From: RBG-16-49-21 sp040768125
GTDB taxonomy: Bacteria > Spirochaetota > UBA4802 > UBA5550
Assembly: GCA_040768125.1 (NCBI GenBank)
Contig: JAXGNG010000006.1
Coordinates: 62,001-126,000 of the forward strand
DNA length: 64,000 nucleotides
Direction of reading: 5' to 3'
Each line of letters starts with the position of its first letter. Within the stretch, counting starts at the first letter, position 1. The translations under genes were made by a program, and so were the position numbers. The notes beneath the pieces were generated by a model, which made no database searches, was not told where the DNA came from, and saw only the letters and a program-made list of their open reading frames with translations. Positions 27,262 to 35,390 of the stretch are shown here, piece after piece.

Positions 27262-29841
27262 ATGAAACAGATCAAGGTCGTCAATACCCCCTACATCAGG
27301 AAATCCATTTTACGCACGGGCCTGAACGGCGTGCTGGAAAAGGTGGCGGGCCTCTTCTTCAGAAGCGTCGAGTTCGACGGCGAGAGCCTGGAGACCCTGA
27401 AGGAGAATCTTGGCGCCGGCAAGAACGTTTTCATATCGTACCAGAGTTCCCACGCCCCCCTGATGATACTGGTGCACCTGCTCCGCAAGAACGGCTTCAC
27501 GGTCCCCGACCTGGCCCTTGACTTCACGCCCGGATTTATTCAGAGGATCGCAGGGCTCTTCGACGGCATTTCGCAGTTCATCGGCAGGTTTACGGGAAAG
27601 GCGAAGGTCGAAACCATCGACGATTTCGATTACCTGCTGGACCTTCTCCGGGACGACGGGTCCATGGTGCTCTCCCTCCTCTCCCGGAGGCAGTTCATCA
27701 AGACCTATATCGACGTGAAGTCCGATACCCTCCAGTACCTGGTGGAGGCGCAGAAGGCGATCGACGAACCGATACTTCTCTTCCCGCAGATCTTTTTCTG
27801 GAACCAGAACCCGGAGCGGACGCGGGGGCTCATCACCTCCCGGGCCACGGGGAATCGCGGCTTCTTCTCGGGTCTTTTCACGGTGCTCAAGAGCACCACG
27901 CCCGCCTTCGTGCGGATCGCGCGTCCGCTGAACCTTCGTGAGGAAATGGCGCACCTCGAAGCCGACGACCCGAAGCAGATCGCCAGGATGATCCGCAACC
28001 GCCTCCTCGAGGTCTACAACCACGAGAAGCGCGCGGTACTGGGGCCCCTCATCAAATCCCAGCAGGAAATGATGGAGAAGGTCCTGTACCACAAGAACAT
28101 TCTCGACGAGATTCGCGATCTCGTCGAGGTGGAGCGCAAGTCGGAACGGAAACTCCGGAAGAAAGCCTATGCCTACTTCCGCGAGATCGCCGCGGATTTC
28201 TCCATCATCAACATCAAGTGGTTCAACAAGGCCGTGCAGTACATGTTCACCAGGATATTCGACGGCATCAACTACCGGATCGAGGACCTGAAGATGGTGA
28301 GGGAGGCGGCACAGCGCGCGCCCCTGATCCTGGTGCCGAGCCACAAGAGCCACATGGACTACCTCATCATCTCGAGCATATTCTACGAGAACAAGATCGT
28401 CCCCCCGCACATCGTTGCCGGGTCGAACCTGACATTCTTCCCCATGGGGCAGATATTCCGCCGTTCCGGGGCCTTCTTCATGCGCCGCTCCTTCAAGGGC
28501 CTTTATCTCTATCCGACGATCTTCAAGCAGTACGTGAAGACACTGATCAACGAGGGCTACAGCGTCGAGTTTTTCATCGAGGGGGGGCGTACCCGCACCG
28601 GCAAGCTCGCCTCGCCGAAGATGGGCATACTGAAGTACCTCATCGACGCGATCGATGAAGGATATAACCGCGACATGATCTTTATTCCCATCACCATCAG
28701 CTACGACCGCATCCTCGAGGAATCGTCGTATCACATGGAATTGAAGGGCAAGGAGAAGGAGGCGGAGTCGACCTCGGCCTTCGTCAAGAGCCGCAAGCTC
28801 CTGAAGAGGAAGTACGGGAAGGTCTACCTCTCCTTCAACAAGCCGATCGCCTTCCGCGACTACCGTGACGGTCTGCCCGAGGGCGAGGACCTGACCGTTT
28901 CGCTGGGATACCATATTCTCCAGAAGATCAATGACATCGTCATGGTTACGCCCTTCTCGATGACCTCCGCGGCGATGCTACAGTCCTCCTCACAGGGTTT
29001 CACCAGGGAGATGCTGAAACGGCGCATTGCCGCCCTTCACGATTACCTCGCCTTTCACGGCGTTCGCATGAGCGACCAGCTTACGGAGGCCTCAAACTTC
29101 GACGAGATCATCGATTACGTTCTCGAATCGTACATGCAGGACAACATCGTCACGGAGCCCGTTGCGGGAAGCGATCGGGAGACCCTGGAGGGCCTCTACG
29201 TTTTGAACGAAAACGAGCGTTCGAGGATCAACTTCTACAAGAACACCGTGGTGCATTTTTTCCTTCCCGCCGCCTACCTCTCTCTTTCGCTCCTGACCTC
29301 CCCCGGGGAGAGTGCCGAGGAAACGGCCCTGGCGACGGCCTTCGAGGACCTCAGGGAGCTCTTCGAAGGGGAGTTCATCTATGCGGAGGAAATGTACGAT
29401 ACCGGGACAACCATGGGCGCAGACCTGGGCTACCTGGAGTCGAAGGGCCTGATATCCCGCGAGGGCGGCAGGGTCGCCGTCGCCCCGGGAAACCGCGAGG
29501 TCGTGGTCCTCTTCGCAAAGGCGATCCAGGACTTCCTGGAGTCCTACCTCGTCGTGTGCGAAACCGCGACGCAGGTGAAGAAGAAGCTGGGCCGCCGGGA
29601 GTTTCTCTACGAGGTCCGCAAGAACGGGATCAGGCTCTACCACCTGGGCGAGGTGAAGCTCACGGAGTCGCTCTCCATGCCCAACTACGAGAACGCCATG
29701 GCGTGGCTCGAGAAGGAGGGGTGCATGGAAACGATCCAGTCGGGCAAGAAACAGGTGGACGTGCGGATTCTCGACGAAGCCGGCGCCAGGAGAATGAAGA
29801 AGAGGATCGAGGAGTATCTCCTTCCGCTCCAGAAGGCATGA
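27262..29841 (+). CDS. plsB: glycerol-3-phosphate 1-O-acyltransferase
   Basis: Membrane-associated acyltransferase that adds an acyl chain to sn-glycerol-3-phosphate, the first step of phospholipid synthesis. It has 859 residues, near the ~800 of E. coli PlsB. The HxxxxD catalytic motif is HKSHMD at ~361-366 in PSHKSHMDYLII, the glycerol-phosphate motif is FFIEGGRTRTGK near 437, and IFIPITISYDRI follows near 475. N- and C-terminal extensions match PlsB rather than PlsY. A strong terminator follows 4 bases after the stop. Confidence 0.93.
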   Translation: MKQIKVVNTPYIRKSILRTGLNGVLEKVAGLFFRSVEFDGESLETLKENLGAGKNVFISYQSSHAPLMILVHLLRKNGFTVPDLALDFTPGFIQRIAGLFDGISQFIGRFTGKAKVETIDDFDYLLDLLRDDGSMVLSLLSRRQFIKTYIDVKSDTLQYLVEAQKAIDEPILLFPQIFFWNQNPERTRGLITSRATGNRGFFSGLFTVLKSTTPAFVRIARPLNLREEMAHLEADDPKQIARMIRNRLLEVYNHEKRAVLGPLIKSQQEMMEKVLYHKNILDEIRDLVEVERKSERKLRKKAYAYFREIAADFSIINIKWFNKAVQYMFTRIFDGINYRIEDLKMVREAAQRAPLILVPSHKSHMDYLIISSIFYENKIVPPHIVAGSNLTFFPMGQIFRRSGAFFMRRSFKGLYLYPTIFKQYVKTLINEGYSVEFFIEGGRTRTGKLASPKMGILKYLIDAIDEGYNRDMIFIPITISYDRILEESSYHMELKGKEKEAESTSAFVKSRKLLKRKYGKVYLSFNKPIAFRDYRDGLPEGEDLTVSLGYHILQKINDIVMVTPFSMTSAAMLQSSSQGFTREMLKRRIAALHDYLAFHGVRMSDQLTEASNFDEIIDYVLESYMQDNIVTEPVAGSDRETLEGLYVLNENERSRINFYKNTVVHFFLPAAYLSLSLLTSPGESAEETALATAFEDLRELFEGEFIYAEEMYDTGTTMGADLGYLESKGLISREGGRVAVAPGNREVVVLFAKAIQDFLESYLVVCETATQVKKKLGRREFLYEVRKNGIRLYHLGEVKLTESLSMPNYENAMAWLEKEGCMETIQSGKKQVDVRILDEAGARRMKKRIEEYLLPLQKA

Positions 29842-29844
29842 TTA

Positions 29845-29910
29845 CGCGCGGAAGGCGGGGTCACCGGACCCCGCCTTCCGCGCGATATAACCCCGCCTTC
29901 CGCGGGTTTT
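29845..29910. terminator. long bidirectional terminator hairpin with third arm copy
   Basis: Perfect 18-bp arms (29845-29862, 29867-29884) around ACCG, between convergent plsB and Fe-ADH. A further partial copy of the right arm (CCCCGCCTTCCGCG, from 29891) precedes GGGTTTTAA, so an alternative fold with the same left arm can form nearer the T-run. Confidence 0.75.
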
Positions 29911-29913
29911 AAT

Positions 29914-31179
29914 TTACCACTTGATTTTTCTTCCGCCCTTTTTCACTTTTTTCCGGTTGAGGGGTGTCCCCTCCCATGCGTGCTCCAGGACCATGAGGGC
30001 GTCCTCGTAGCTGACCTCCTCGGGATTGTATACGAGGGTCCCGTCGCCGATGGTGGTTTTCGCCACGGCGGGGAGGGCCGACCGGGGCACCATCTGATTC
30101 CCGTCCCGGTCCACGATTTCCTTGAGGACGCGCGGATGGCGTCCCCCCGTGGCGTCATGGAGGTCCTGGTTCATCTTCCTGACGAGATCGATCACCTTCT
30201 CGGGCCTTTCCTTCTTCCGCGTGGCATGGTAGACCTCCGGGCCCGCCAGGGGCAGGAGCATCTCGCCGATGATGCCGGCGCACTTGTGCATGTTGTATTC
30301 CATCCCGTAGGGGAGGAATATGGCCATGCAGTTGCCGTGGGGCACGCGGCACACGCCGCCGACGGAGTGCCCCAGGCCGTGGACCATCCCGCACGTGGAG
30401 TTCGAGAAGGAGGAACCCGCGAGGGTGGCGGCGTTCGCCATGGCCATGCGCGCGTCCAGGTCACCGGGCTTCTGCACGGCCCGGAGGATGTTCTCGGAGA
30501 TGCCCTGTATGGCCCCGATGGCGAGTGAATCGCTCACGGGGTTTTTGCCCAGGCAGTAGTAGGCCTCCATGGCGTGGGTCATGGCGTCCATCCCCGTTGC
30601 CGCCGTGATGTGGGGCGGCAGGGTCTTCGTCATGCGCGGGTCAAGGACGCCGATTTCGGGAAGCATGAAATAGGAAACGAAGAGCATCTTGATGTTCTTC
30701 TCGTGGTTGGCGATGACGGCGGCGCTGGTCATCTCCGAACCCGTGCCCGAAGTGGTGGGCACCACGATGAAGGGCTTCAGCTTCCGCTTGATGTTGTGCG
30801 CCCCGGCGTAGCGGAGGAGGTCGTCGCCCCCCTCCGAGACCAGCACGTTGACCCCCTTGGCCGTGTCGATGGGGGACCCGCCCCCCACGGCGATGATGCA
30901 GTCGCATCCCTTGCTCCGGTAGACCTTCGCCGCCTCGTTCACCACGGTGTACTCGGAGTCAACGGGGACGTTGTCGAAGATCGCCCCGATCTTCACCTTC
31001 GCGCCCATGGCCTTTTTCACGATGCCGATGAGACCCGCGGCCACGACGCCCTTGTCGGTGATGATCATCGGTTTCTTCGCCTTCATGCCGGCCAGGAGGG
31101 CCGGGATTTCCTCCAGGGCCCTGTACCCGGAAACGGTTTTCACGCGGCAGCAGAATTCATAATAGCTTGGCAGTATCAT
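29914..31179 (-). CDS. iron-containing alcohol dehydrogenase
   Basis: Fe-type alcohol dehydrogenase of 421 residues, with a basic C-terminal extension (NRKKVKKGGRKIKW) longer than the usual ~385. The NAD(P) motif IIAVGGGSPIDTAKG is near 96. All four metal ligands are present: GMDAMTHAMEAY (~198-203) and HGLGHSVGGVCRVPHG. It is the distal gene of the leftward cluster MoaD-like, AOR, Fe-ADH paralogue, unknown, Fe-ADH. Together with AOR it could convert an acid to an alcohol via the aldehyde, or run in reverse. Confidence 0.9.
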   Translation of the reverse strand: MILPSYYEFCCRVKTVSGYRALEEIPALLAGMKAKKPMIITDKGVVAAGLIGIVKKAMGAKVKIGAIFDNVPVDSEYTVVNEAAKVYRSKGCDCIIAVGGGSPIDTAKGVNVLVSEGGDDLLRYAGAHNIKRKLKPFIVVPTTSGTGSEMTSAAVIANHEKNIKMLFVSYFMLPEIGVLDPRMTKTLPPHITAATGMDAMTHAMEAYYCLGKNPVSDSLAIGAIQGISENILRAVQKPGDLDARMAMANAATLAGSSFSNSTCGMVHGLGHSVGGVCRVPHGNCMAIFLPYGMEYNMHKCAGIIGEMLLPLAGPEVYHATRKKERPEKVIDLVRKMNQDLHDATGGRHPRVLKEIVDRDGNQMVPRSALPAVAKTTIGDGTLVYNPEEVSYEDALMVLEHAWEGTPLNRKKVKKGGRKIKW

Positions 31180-31228
31180 AGTTGTTCCCCTTCTTCAAGA
31201 GTAGTGTGCATCGCTCCCCCGGTCCGTG

Positions 31229-31843
31229 TCACACGGTGAAGGCCCGTATGTAGATCAGGATCCTCAGCAGGTGCTTGCGGAGAGGGCTCATCTCCGACCA
31301 TTTCGGGTACCGCTTCACCGCCAGCCTGGTGATGATCTTCGGGAGAAGGTAGACCTCGATGATATTGAGGATCCTCACCACGGCCAGGCCCTGGACCAGG
31401 TCGCCGTTGACAATGAACCGGTCGTGCGCGAAGGCCGTCGTGGTCGACTCCCGGAAGGTGAAGACCAGCATGGCGGCCTGGAGGTTCTTTATGCCCATAT
31501 GGAGGGTGATCTTCTTCCCGTGGGGGTTGGAGCCCATGTAGCGCACCTTTCCCTTCTTATCCTTGCCGATGATCATGTTGAGTCCCAGGGGCAGTATGCC
31601 CTTCTCCGTAATAAGGGAGGGCATGATATCCGCCAGGTAATTGGGAGGAAAGACCTCCTCGGGAAGAATGCCCAGGCACATCAAGAAATTATCGGGAAGC
31701 TCGCTGAATTCCCTCTTGATGTCCGGGTCCATCTTGGCCGCGGCCTGGATGGCCCTTCCCACGATCCACAGCATGATCGCCACGTAGAGCCGCGAGATAA
31801 GGGCTTTTCCCGGTTTGTGCTCCGGATACTTGTTTATGTTCAT
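31229..31843 (-). CDS. 204-residue protein, possible SCP2-like fold
   Basis: Unrecognised protein without a signal peptide. The middle (GKKITLHMGIKNLQAAMLVF) and FIVNGDLVQGLAVVRIL region resemble the strand/VxGD pattern of SCP2 sterol-carrier proteins, followed by a hydrophobic LNIIEVYLLPKIITRLAVKRYP helix. It sits between two Fe-ADH genes with gaps of 49 and 40 bases, so it is part of the aldehyde-oxidoreductase cluster. A lipid-like substrate carrier is plausible but only inference. Confidence 0.5.
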   Translation of the reverse strand: MNINKYPEHKPGKALISRLYVAIMLWIVGRAIQAAAKMDPDIKREFSELPDNFLMCLGILPEEVFPPNYLADIMPSLITEKGILPLGLNMIIGKDKKGKVRYMGSNPHGKKITLHMGIKNLQAAMLVFTFRESTTTAFAHDRFIVNGDLVQGLAVVRILNIIEVYLLPKIITRLAVKRYPKWSEMSPLRKHLLRILIYIRAFTV

Positions 31844-31883
31844 GGTTGGTTCCTCTCCTTGCTTGCTATGATTGGCACGCCCT

Positions 31884-33032
31884 TCATTCGGCTGCCTTTT
31901 CCAGGACCGTCATGCACTCCGCCTCGGTATAGCGCTTGTCGCTTTTCGCCGCCGCGGCCCCGGCCGCTTCAGCGAGAACGTGGCGGGGGATGCGGAGTTC
32001 CCGAAGCGTCGCCGGGAGGTGCTTCCCCGTCGATTTCAAAAGCGCCATGATCTTCTCCAGGCCCGCCGCGGGGCGCTTCTCCTTCGGGGTCGCCGAAAAT
32101 TCCTCGAATCCCGCGAGGGCCTGATAGATCTCGTCGCGCATGGCCTTCTTTTTTTCCGCCATGAAGGTTATGGCGGGGGGGAAGACGGCGCGCAGGAGCG
32201 ATCCCCGGGAGACGCCGCTCAGCTTCGCGAGCTCATCGGCCAGGAGCAGGGCGAGGCCCGCGGGGGCGTTGGAGGCGGCGATGGCCGCCGCGACGCAGGC
32301 GTTTGCCAGCGCCACGCTGGCAGCGCTGTTACCCGGCCGCCTGATCCCCTTCGGCATCTGCTCCGCCAGAAAGCGGAGCGCCATGTAAACGTAGGCGTCC
32401 ACCATGGGATTGTGCGGCTCCTGGACCGCGGCCCCCACGGCGTTGGCCATGGCGATGACGGAGGCCTCGGCGGCGTGGCGGGAACAGCATCCCCGGGCGA
32501 CGCGGGGGTCGATGACGACCAGGTCCGGGTAGAGGAGGTCGGAGGTCATTCGGCGGTTGTCCATGGTGACGGAATTCGTCATCTCCGTCCCCGCGGAGGA
32601 GCCGTCGGGGAGGTAGAGGAGGGGCTTCAGGCCGCCGCCCAGGGGCCTGCCTTCGAAGAATGCCAGGATGTCCCCCGATTTTTCCGAGACCAGGATGTTC
32701 AGCGCCTTGGCGGCGTCCACGACGGTGCCGCTCCCCAGGGCGATGATGCAATCGCACCCGCGGGCCCTGAAGAGCTCCCCGAGGTCCCGCACCAGGCCGA
32801 TCCCCACGTACTCGGGGACGCCGTCATACACCGCCCCGACGGTGATCGTGGAATCGCTGAAGGCCGGGAGGAGCTTCTTCGCGGCGCCTCGTTTCGCGGT
32901 TTCCGGCGAGGTGAGCACCAGGGGCTTGCGCGAATCATACCCCGTCAGCTCGAAGGGGATATGCTCCAGGGCCTTTTTCCCGGAAATGATTTTCGTGTGG
33001 TTGAGAAATTCGTAATGCTGGGGTACCTGCAT
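31884..33032 (-). CDS. Fe-ADH paralogue lacking all metal ligands
   Basis: 382 residues with the Fe-ADH fold, plainly homologous to the 29914 gene: start QVPQHYEFLNHTKIISGKKAL, nucleotide motif CIIALGSGTVVDAAKALN and VVIDPRVA are kept. Ungapped alignment shows the ligand block GMDAMTHAME replaced by SVIAMANAVG (Asp to Ile, His to Asn) and HGLGHSVGGVCRVPHG replaced by LLLADELAKLSGVSRG (three His lost). It therefore probably cannot bind Fe/Zn in the usual way. It has an intact frame and close operon neighbours, so it is unlikely to be a decaying pseudogene. It may be a structural or regulatory partner of the active ADH. Confidence 0.8.
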   Translation of the reverse strand: MQVPQHYEFLNHTKIISGKKALEHIPFELTGYDSRKPLVLTSPETAKRGAAKKLLPAFSDSTITVGAVYDGVPEYVGIGLVRDLGELFRARGCDCIIALGSGTVVDAAKALNILVSEKSGDILAFFEGRPLGGGLKPLLYLPDGSSAGTEMTNSVTMDNRRMTSDLLYPDLVVIDPRVARGCCSRHAAEASVIAMANAVGAAVQEPHNPMVDAYVYMALRFLAEQMPKGIRRPGNSAASVALANACVAAAIAASNAPAGLALLLADELAKLSGVSRGSLLRAVFPPAITFMAEKKKAMRDEIYQALAGFEEFSATPKEKRPAAGLEKIMALLKSTGKHLPATLRELRIPRHVLAEAAGAAAAKSDKRYTEAECMTVLEKAAE

Positions 33033-33086
33033 GATTGATCCTCGCTTCTATATGGGATATCGATGCCGCGGGGAATCCCGGGCCGA

Positions 33087-34961
33087 TCACTTCACCTCGA
33101 TGCCGAGGCGCTTCAGGGTCCGTTTCTTCGGGATCCCGTTACTGTCGTAGCCCCGGGCACGGTAGTACCTGTCGAGCATCTTGTCCAGGGGCACGGTCTG
33201 CTCCTTCGGGTCGCACTTCCGCCCCTCCGAGAGGAGCCTGAGGGGCAGGGTGTCGTCCTTGCGCGAGACGCCCTCCCGGGTGTTCATCCACCGCTCGAGG
33301 ACATGGATCCGCTCACCGGTCTTCCTGAAATTCAGCATGCTCAGGTAGGGGATGTAGGTCCTGCCCACGATGGCGTGCCAGATCTCCGGCCAGAGGCTCA
33401 CGTCCATCAGGTTGAGCGCCAGGGGCGTGAGGTTCTGCGTGAGGGCCCAGAGCATCGGCGTGGGAGAGAGCTTGATCAGGGGCGGCTCCAGGAACACCGC
33501 GAAGGCCGTGAAGTGGCAGATGTGGAGCGAGTTCATGGCCGCGTAGACGTTCTCGAAGAACTTGACCATTGTGTGCTTGCCCCTCGTCGCGTTGGGGCTC
33601 GCCATGGCGAAGAAGGCCTCAAGGGTGAAGAGGGACGTCGAGAGGTGACAGGCCCCGCGGTTGGCCGTGGCGTAGGAGAGGCCGTGGCCCACGGCGCCCC
33701 GGGGATCGTAGGCCGCCATCTCCATCCCCTTGACGTGGATGGCGAAATCCTCGCCCCCGTATTTCTTCGAGGCGCCCCTGGACCCCAGGGCCAGATCCCT
33801 GCCGATACCCCGGCGGTAGGCGATGTCCTTCAGCATCTGGGACACCCCCTGGGGTGACCCGAACTTCAGGTTCGTCTGTATAAGCCCTTTCTCCGTGGCC
33901 TCCATGGCCCAGGCGATGGTGCCGCCGGCGGAGATGGTGTCAATACCCATCTTCGCGCAGATCTCGTTCCACTCCGACACCACAACGGGGTCGAAGACCT
34001 CGAGGTTCGATCCCAGGAGGCCGATGGTCTCGTATTCGGGGATCTGCCTCACCTTTCCGTCGATGGTTCCCTTGTGGCCGCACATGATGATGCAGGGCTT
34101 GCAGGTGGAGTAGCTGGTCTTGAAGCGCTCCGCCATGGTCTCCCCGGAGAGCTTGTGCGCCTCGCCGTGGGAGCCGCCGGTGAAGTTGCGCACCGGGAGG
34201 ATCCCCGCCGCGTTGGAAAGGTTCACGTTGGCGTTGGTGCCGAAATCCCGGTAGGAGCCGGAGGTGATGGCGTTTTTATTCAGGTAGGCGAAGAACTGCC
34301 TGTTCGTCTTCGTGAATTTTTTCTTGTTGGCCGGCACGATCTTTACCTCGCCGCCCTTCGCGACGATCCCCTTCAGGTTCTTTGAACCCAGGACCGCGCC
34401 CATGCCGCCCCGCCCCAGGAAGCGGTGCCCCGAGGCGATGTTGGCGAAGCTGACCAGGTTTTCCCCCGCGGGGCCGATGACCAGGGCGCCCGATCCTTCC
34501 TTCAGGAGCGTCGCCTGGGCCGCCTCGGTGTCCTTGCCCCAGATCCCCTTCGCGGGCCTGAACTGCACGCCCTTCGAATCGATCACCAGGTACACCGGCG
34601 TGCTCGACTTCCCGGAGATGATGACGGCGTCCCACCCGGAGGTCTTGAGTGCCATGCCGAAGGGTCCCCCGCAGGAGGCTGAGCAGAAGAGGCCCGTGAG
34701 TGGCGACTTGGTCACGGCCTCGAAGCGGCCGGAGCAGGGGGCGCCGGTGCCCATCAGGACACCCATGGTGAAGGCGATGAGGTTCTTCTCCCCCAGGGGG
34801 TCAACGCCCGGCTCCATTCTGTCATAGAGGAGCTTGAGGCCCATGCCCTTGCCGCCCAGGTACATGTTGCGGTCCTTCTTCCCTACGCTCGATTCATGAA
34901 ATTTTTTTCTGGTGAGATCGATCTCGAGTATCCGATCGTTGCTGCCGATGACTTCACGCAT
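33087..34961 (-). CDS. aor: aldehyde:ferredoxin oxidoreductase (tungsten type)
   Basis: W- or Mo-bis-pterin enzyme that interconverts aldehydes and carboxylic acids using ferredoxin, 624 residues, the normal length. The N-terminal domain shows GGKGMGLKLL, TGAPCSGRFE and GRGGMGAVLGSKNLKGI. The [4Fe-4S] ligands are CKPCIIMC (~284-291), with a later Cys in NSLHICHF near 485. AAGGAGC precedes the ATG. A MoaD-like gene lies upstream and two Fe-ADH paralogues lie downstream in the same direction, which fits acid/aldehyde/alcohol conversion. Substrate unknown. Confidence 0.9.
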   Translation of the reverse strand: MREVIGSNDRILEIDLTRKKFHESSVGKKDRNMYLGGKGMGLKLLYDRMEPGVDPLGEKNLIAFTMGVLMGTGAPCSGRFEAVTKSPLTGLFCSASCGGPFGMALKTSGWDAVIISGKSSTPVYLVIDSKGVQFRPAKGIWGKDTEAAQATLLKEGSGALVIGPAGENLVSFANIASGHRFLGRGGMGAVLGSKNLKGIVAKGGEVKIVPANKKKFTKTNRQFFAYLNKNAITSGSYRDFGTNANVNLSNAAGILPVRNFTGGSHGEAHKLSGETMAERFKTSYSTCKPCIIMCGHKGTIDGKVRQIPEYETIGLLGSNLEVFDPVVVSEWNEICAKMGIDTISAGGTIAWAMEATEKGLIQTNLKFGSPQGVSQMLKDIAYRRGIGRDLALGSRGASKKYGGEDFAIHVKGMEMAAYDPRGAVGHGLSYATANRGACHLSTSLFTLEAFFAMASPNATRGKHTMVKFFENVYAAMNSLHICHFTAFAVFLEPPLIKLSPTPMLWALTQNLTPLALNLMDVSLWPEIWHAIVGRTYIPYLSMLNFRKTGERIHVLERWMNTREGVSRKDDTLPLRLLSEGRKCDPKEQTVPLDKMLDRYYRARGYDSNGIPKKRTLKRLGIEVK

Positions 34962-35024
34962 GACGATGCTCCTTCTGTATATAGTATATAATGAGCGCGC
35001 CTGCCGTTGTGCGCGGGACCGGTA

Positions 35025-35282
35025 TCAGCCGCCGCCCGAGGCCCTCAGGCAGGAGACCTCGTCGCCGTCTCCAAGCTTTGCCCAGACGCTTATCCGCTTG
35101 CCGTTACTGAAGTAAATATTGCGCGACAGGTCCGCCACTCCGAGACTTTTAAGCGCGCGCCGCAGGCGCGTGCCGGAAGGAAGGGTCAGGGCGACCCCCG
35201 ATGCCGGGTCATAGTTCTGGAGATTGAGTTCCTTGTCTATCCCGGAAAAAAACTTGATGCGGACCGAAACCTCTCGCGCCAT
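35025..35282 (-). CDS. MoaD/ThiS-like ubiquitin-fold protein
   Basis: About 85 residues with a beta-grasp pattern: VSVRIKFFSGIDKE, a central LTLPSGTRLRRALKSLG and GDGDEVSCLRASGGG. The C-terminal GG is the thiocarboxylation site of MoaD-type sulfur carriers. The start at 35282 is preferred over 35312. It directly precedes the AOR gene (63 bases), as MoaD-like genes often do, and probably supplies sulfur for the W/Mo-pterin cofactor. MoaE and MoeB are not in the window. Confidence 0.75.
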   Translation of the reverse strand: MAREVSVRIKFFSGIDKELNLQNYDPASGVALTLPSGTRLRRALKSLGVADLSRNIYFSNGKRISVWAKLGDGDEVSCLRASGGG

Positions 35283-35353
35283 TAAGCGACCCCCACATGC
35301 TCTAGGCTGCATGGAGCGTGATTAATTTCAAGAATAAAACTCCGGCGGCCGTT

Positions 35354-35383
35354 TAAAAACTGAAGGCCGCCCGGCGGGGCGGC
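35354..35383 (-). terminator. intrinsic terminator after FBPase gene
   Basis: Minus-strand stem: arms 35366-35372 and 35377-35383 (GCCGCCC/GGGCGGC) with a four-base loop, followed by CTTCAGTTTTT. It separates the FBPase transcript from the AOR cluster. Confidence 0.72.
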
Positions 35384-35390
35384 ATGGTGG

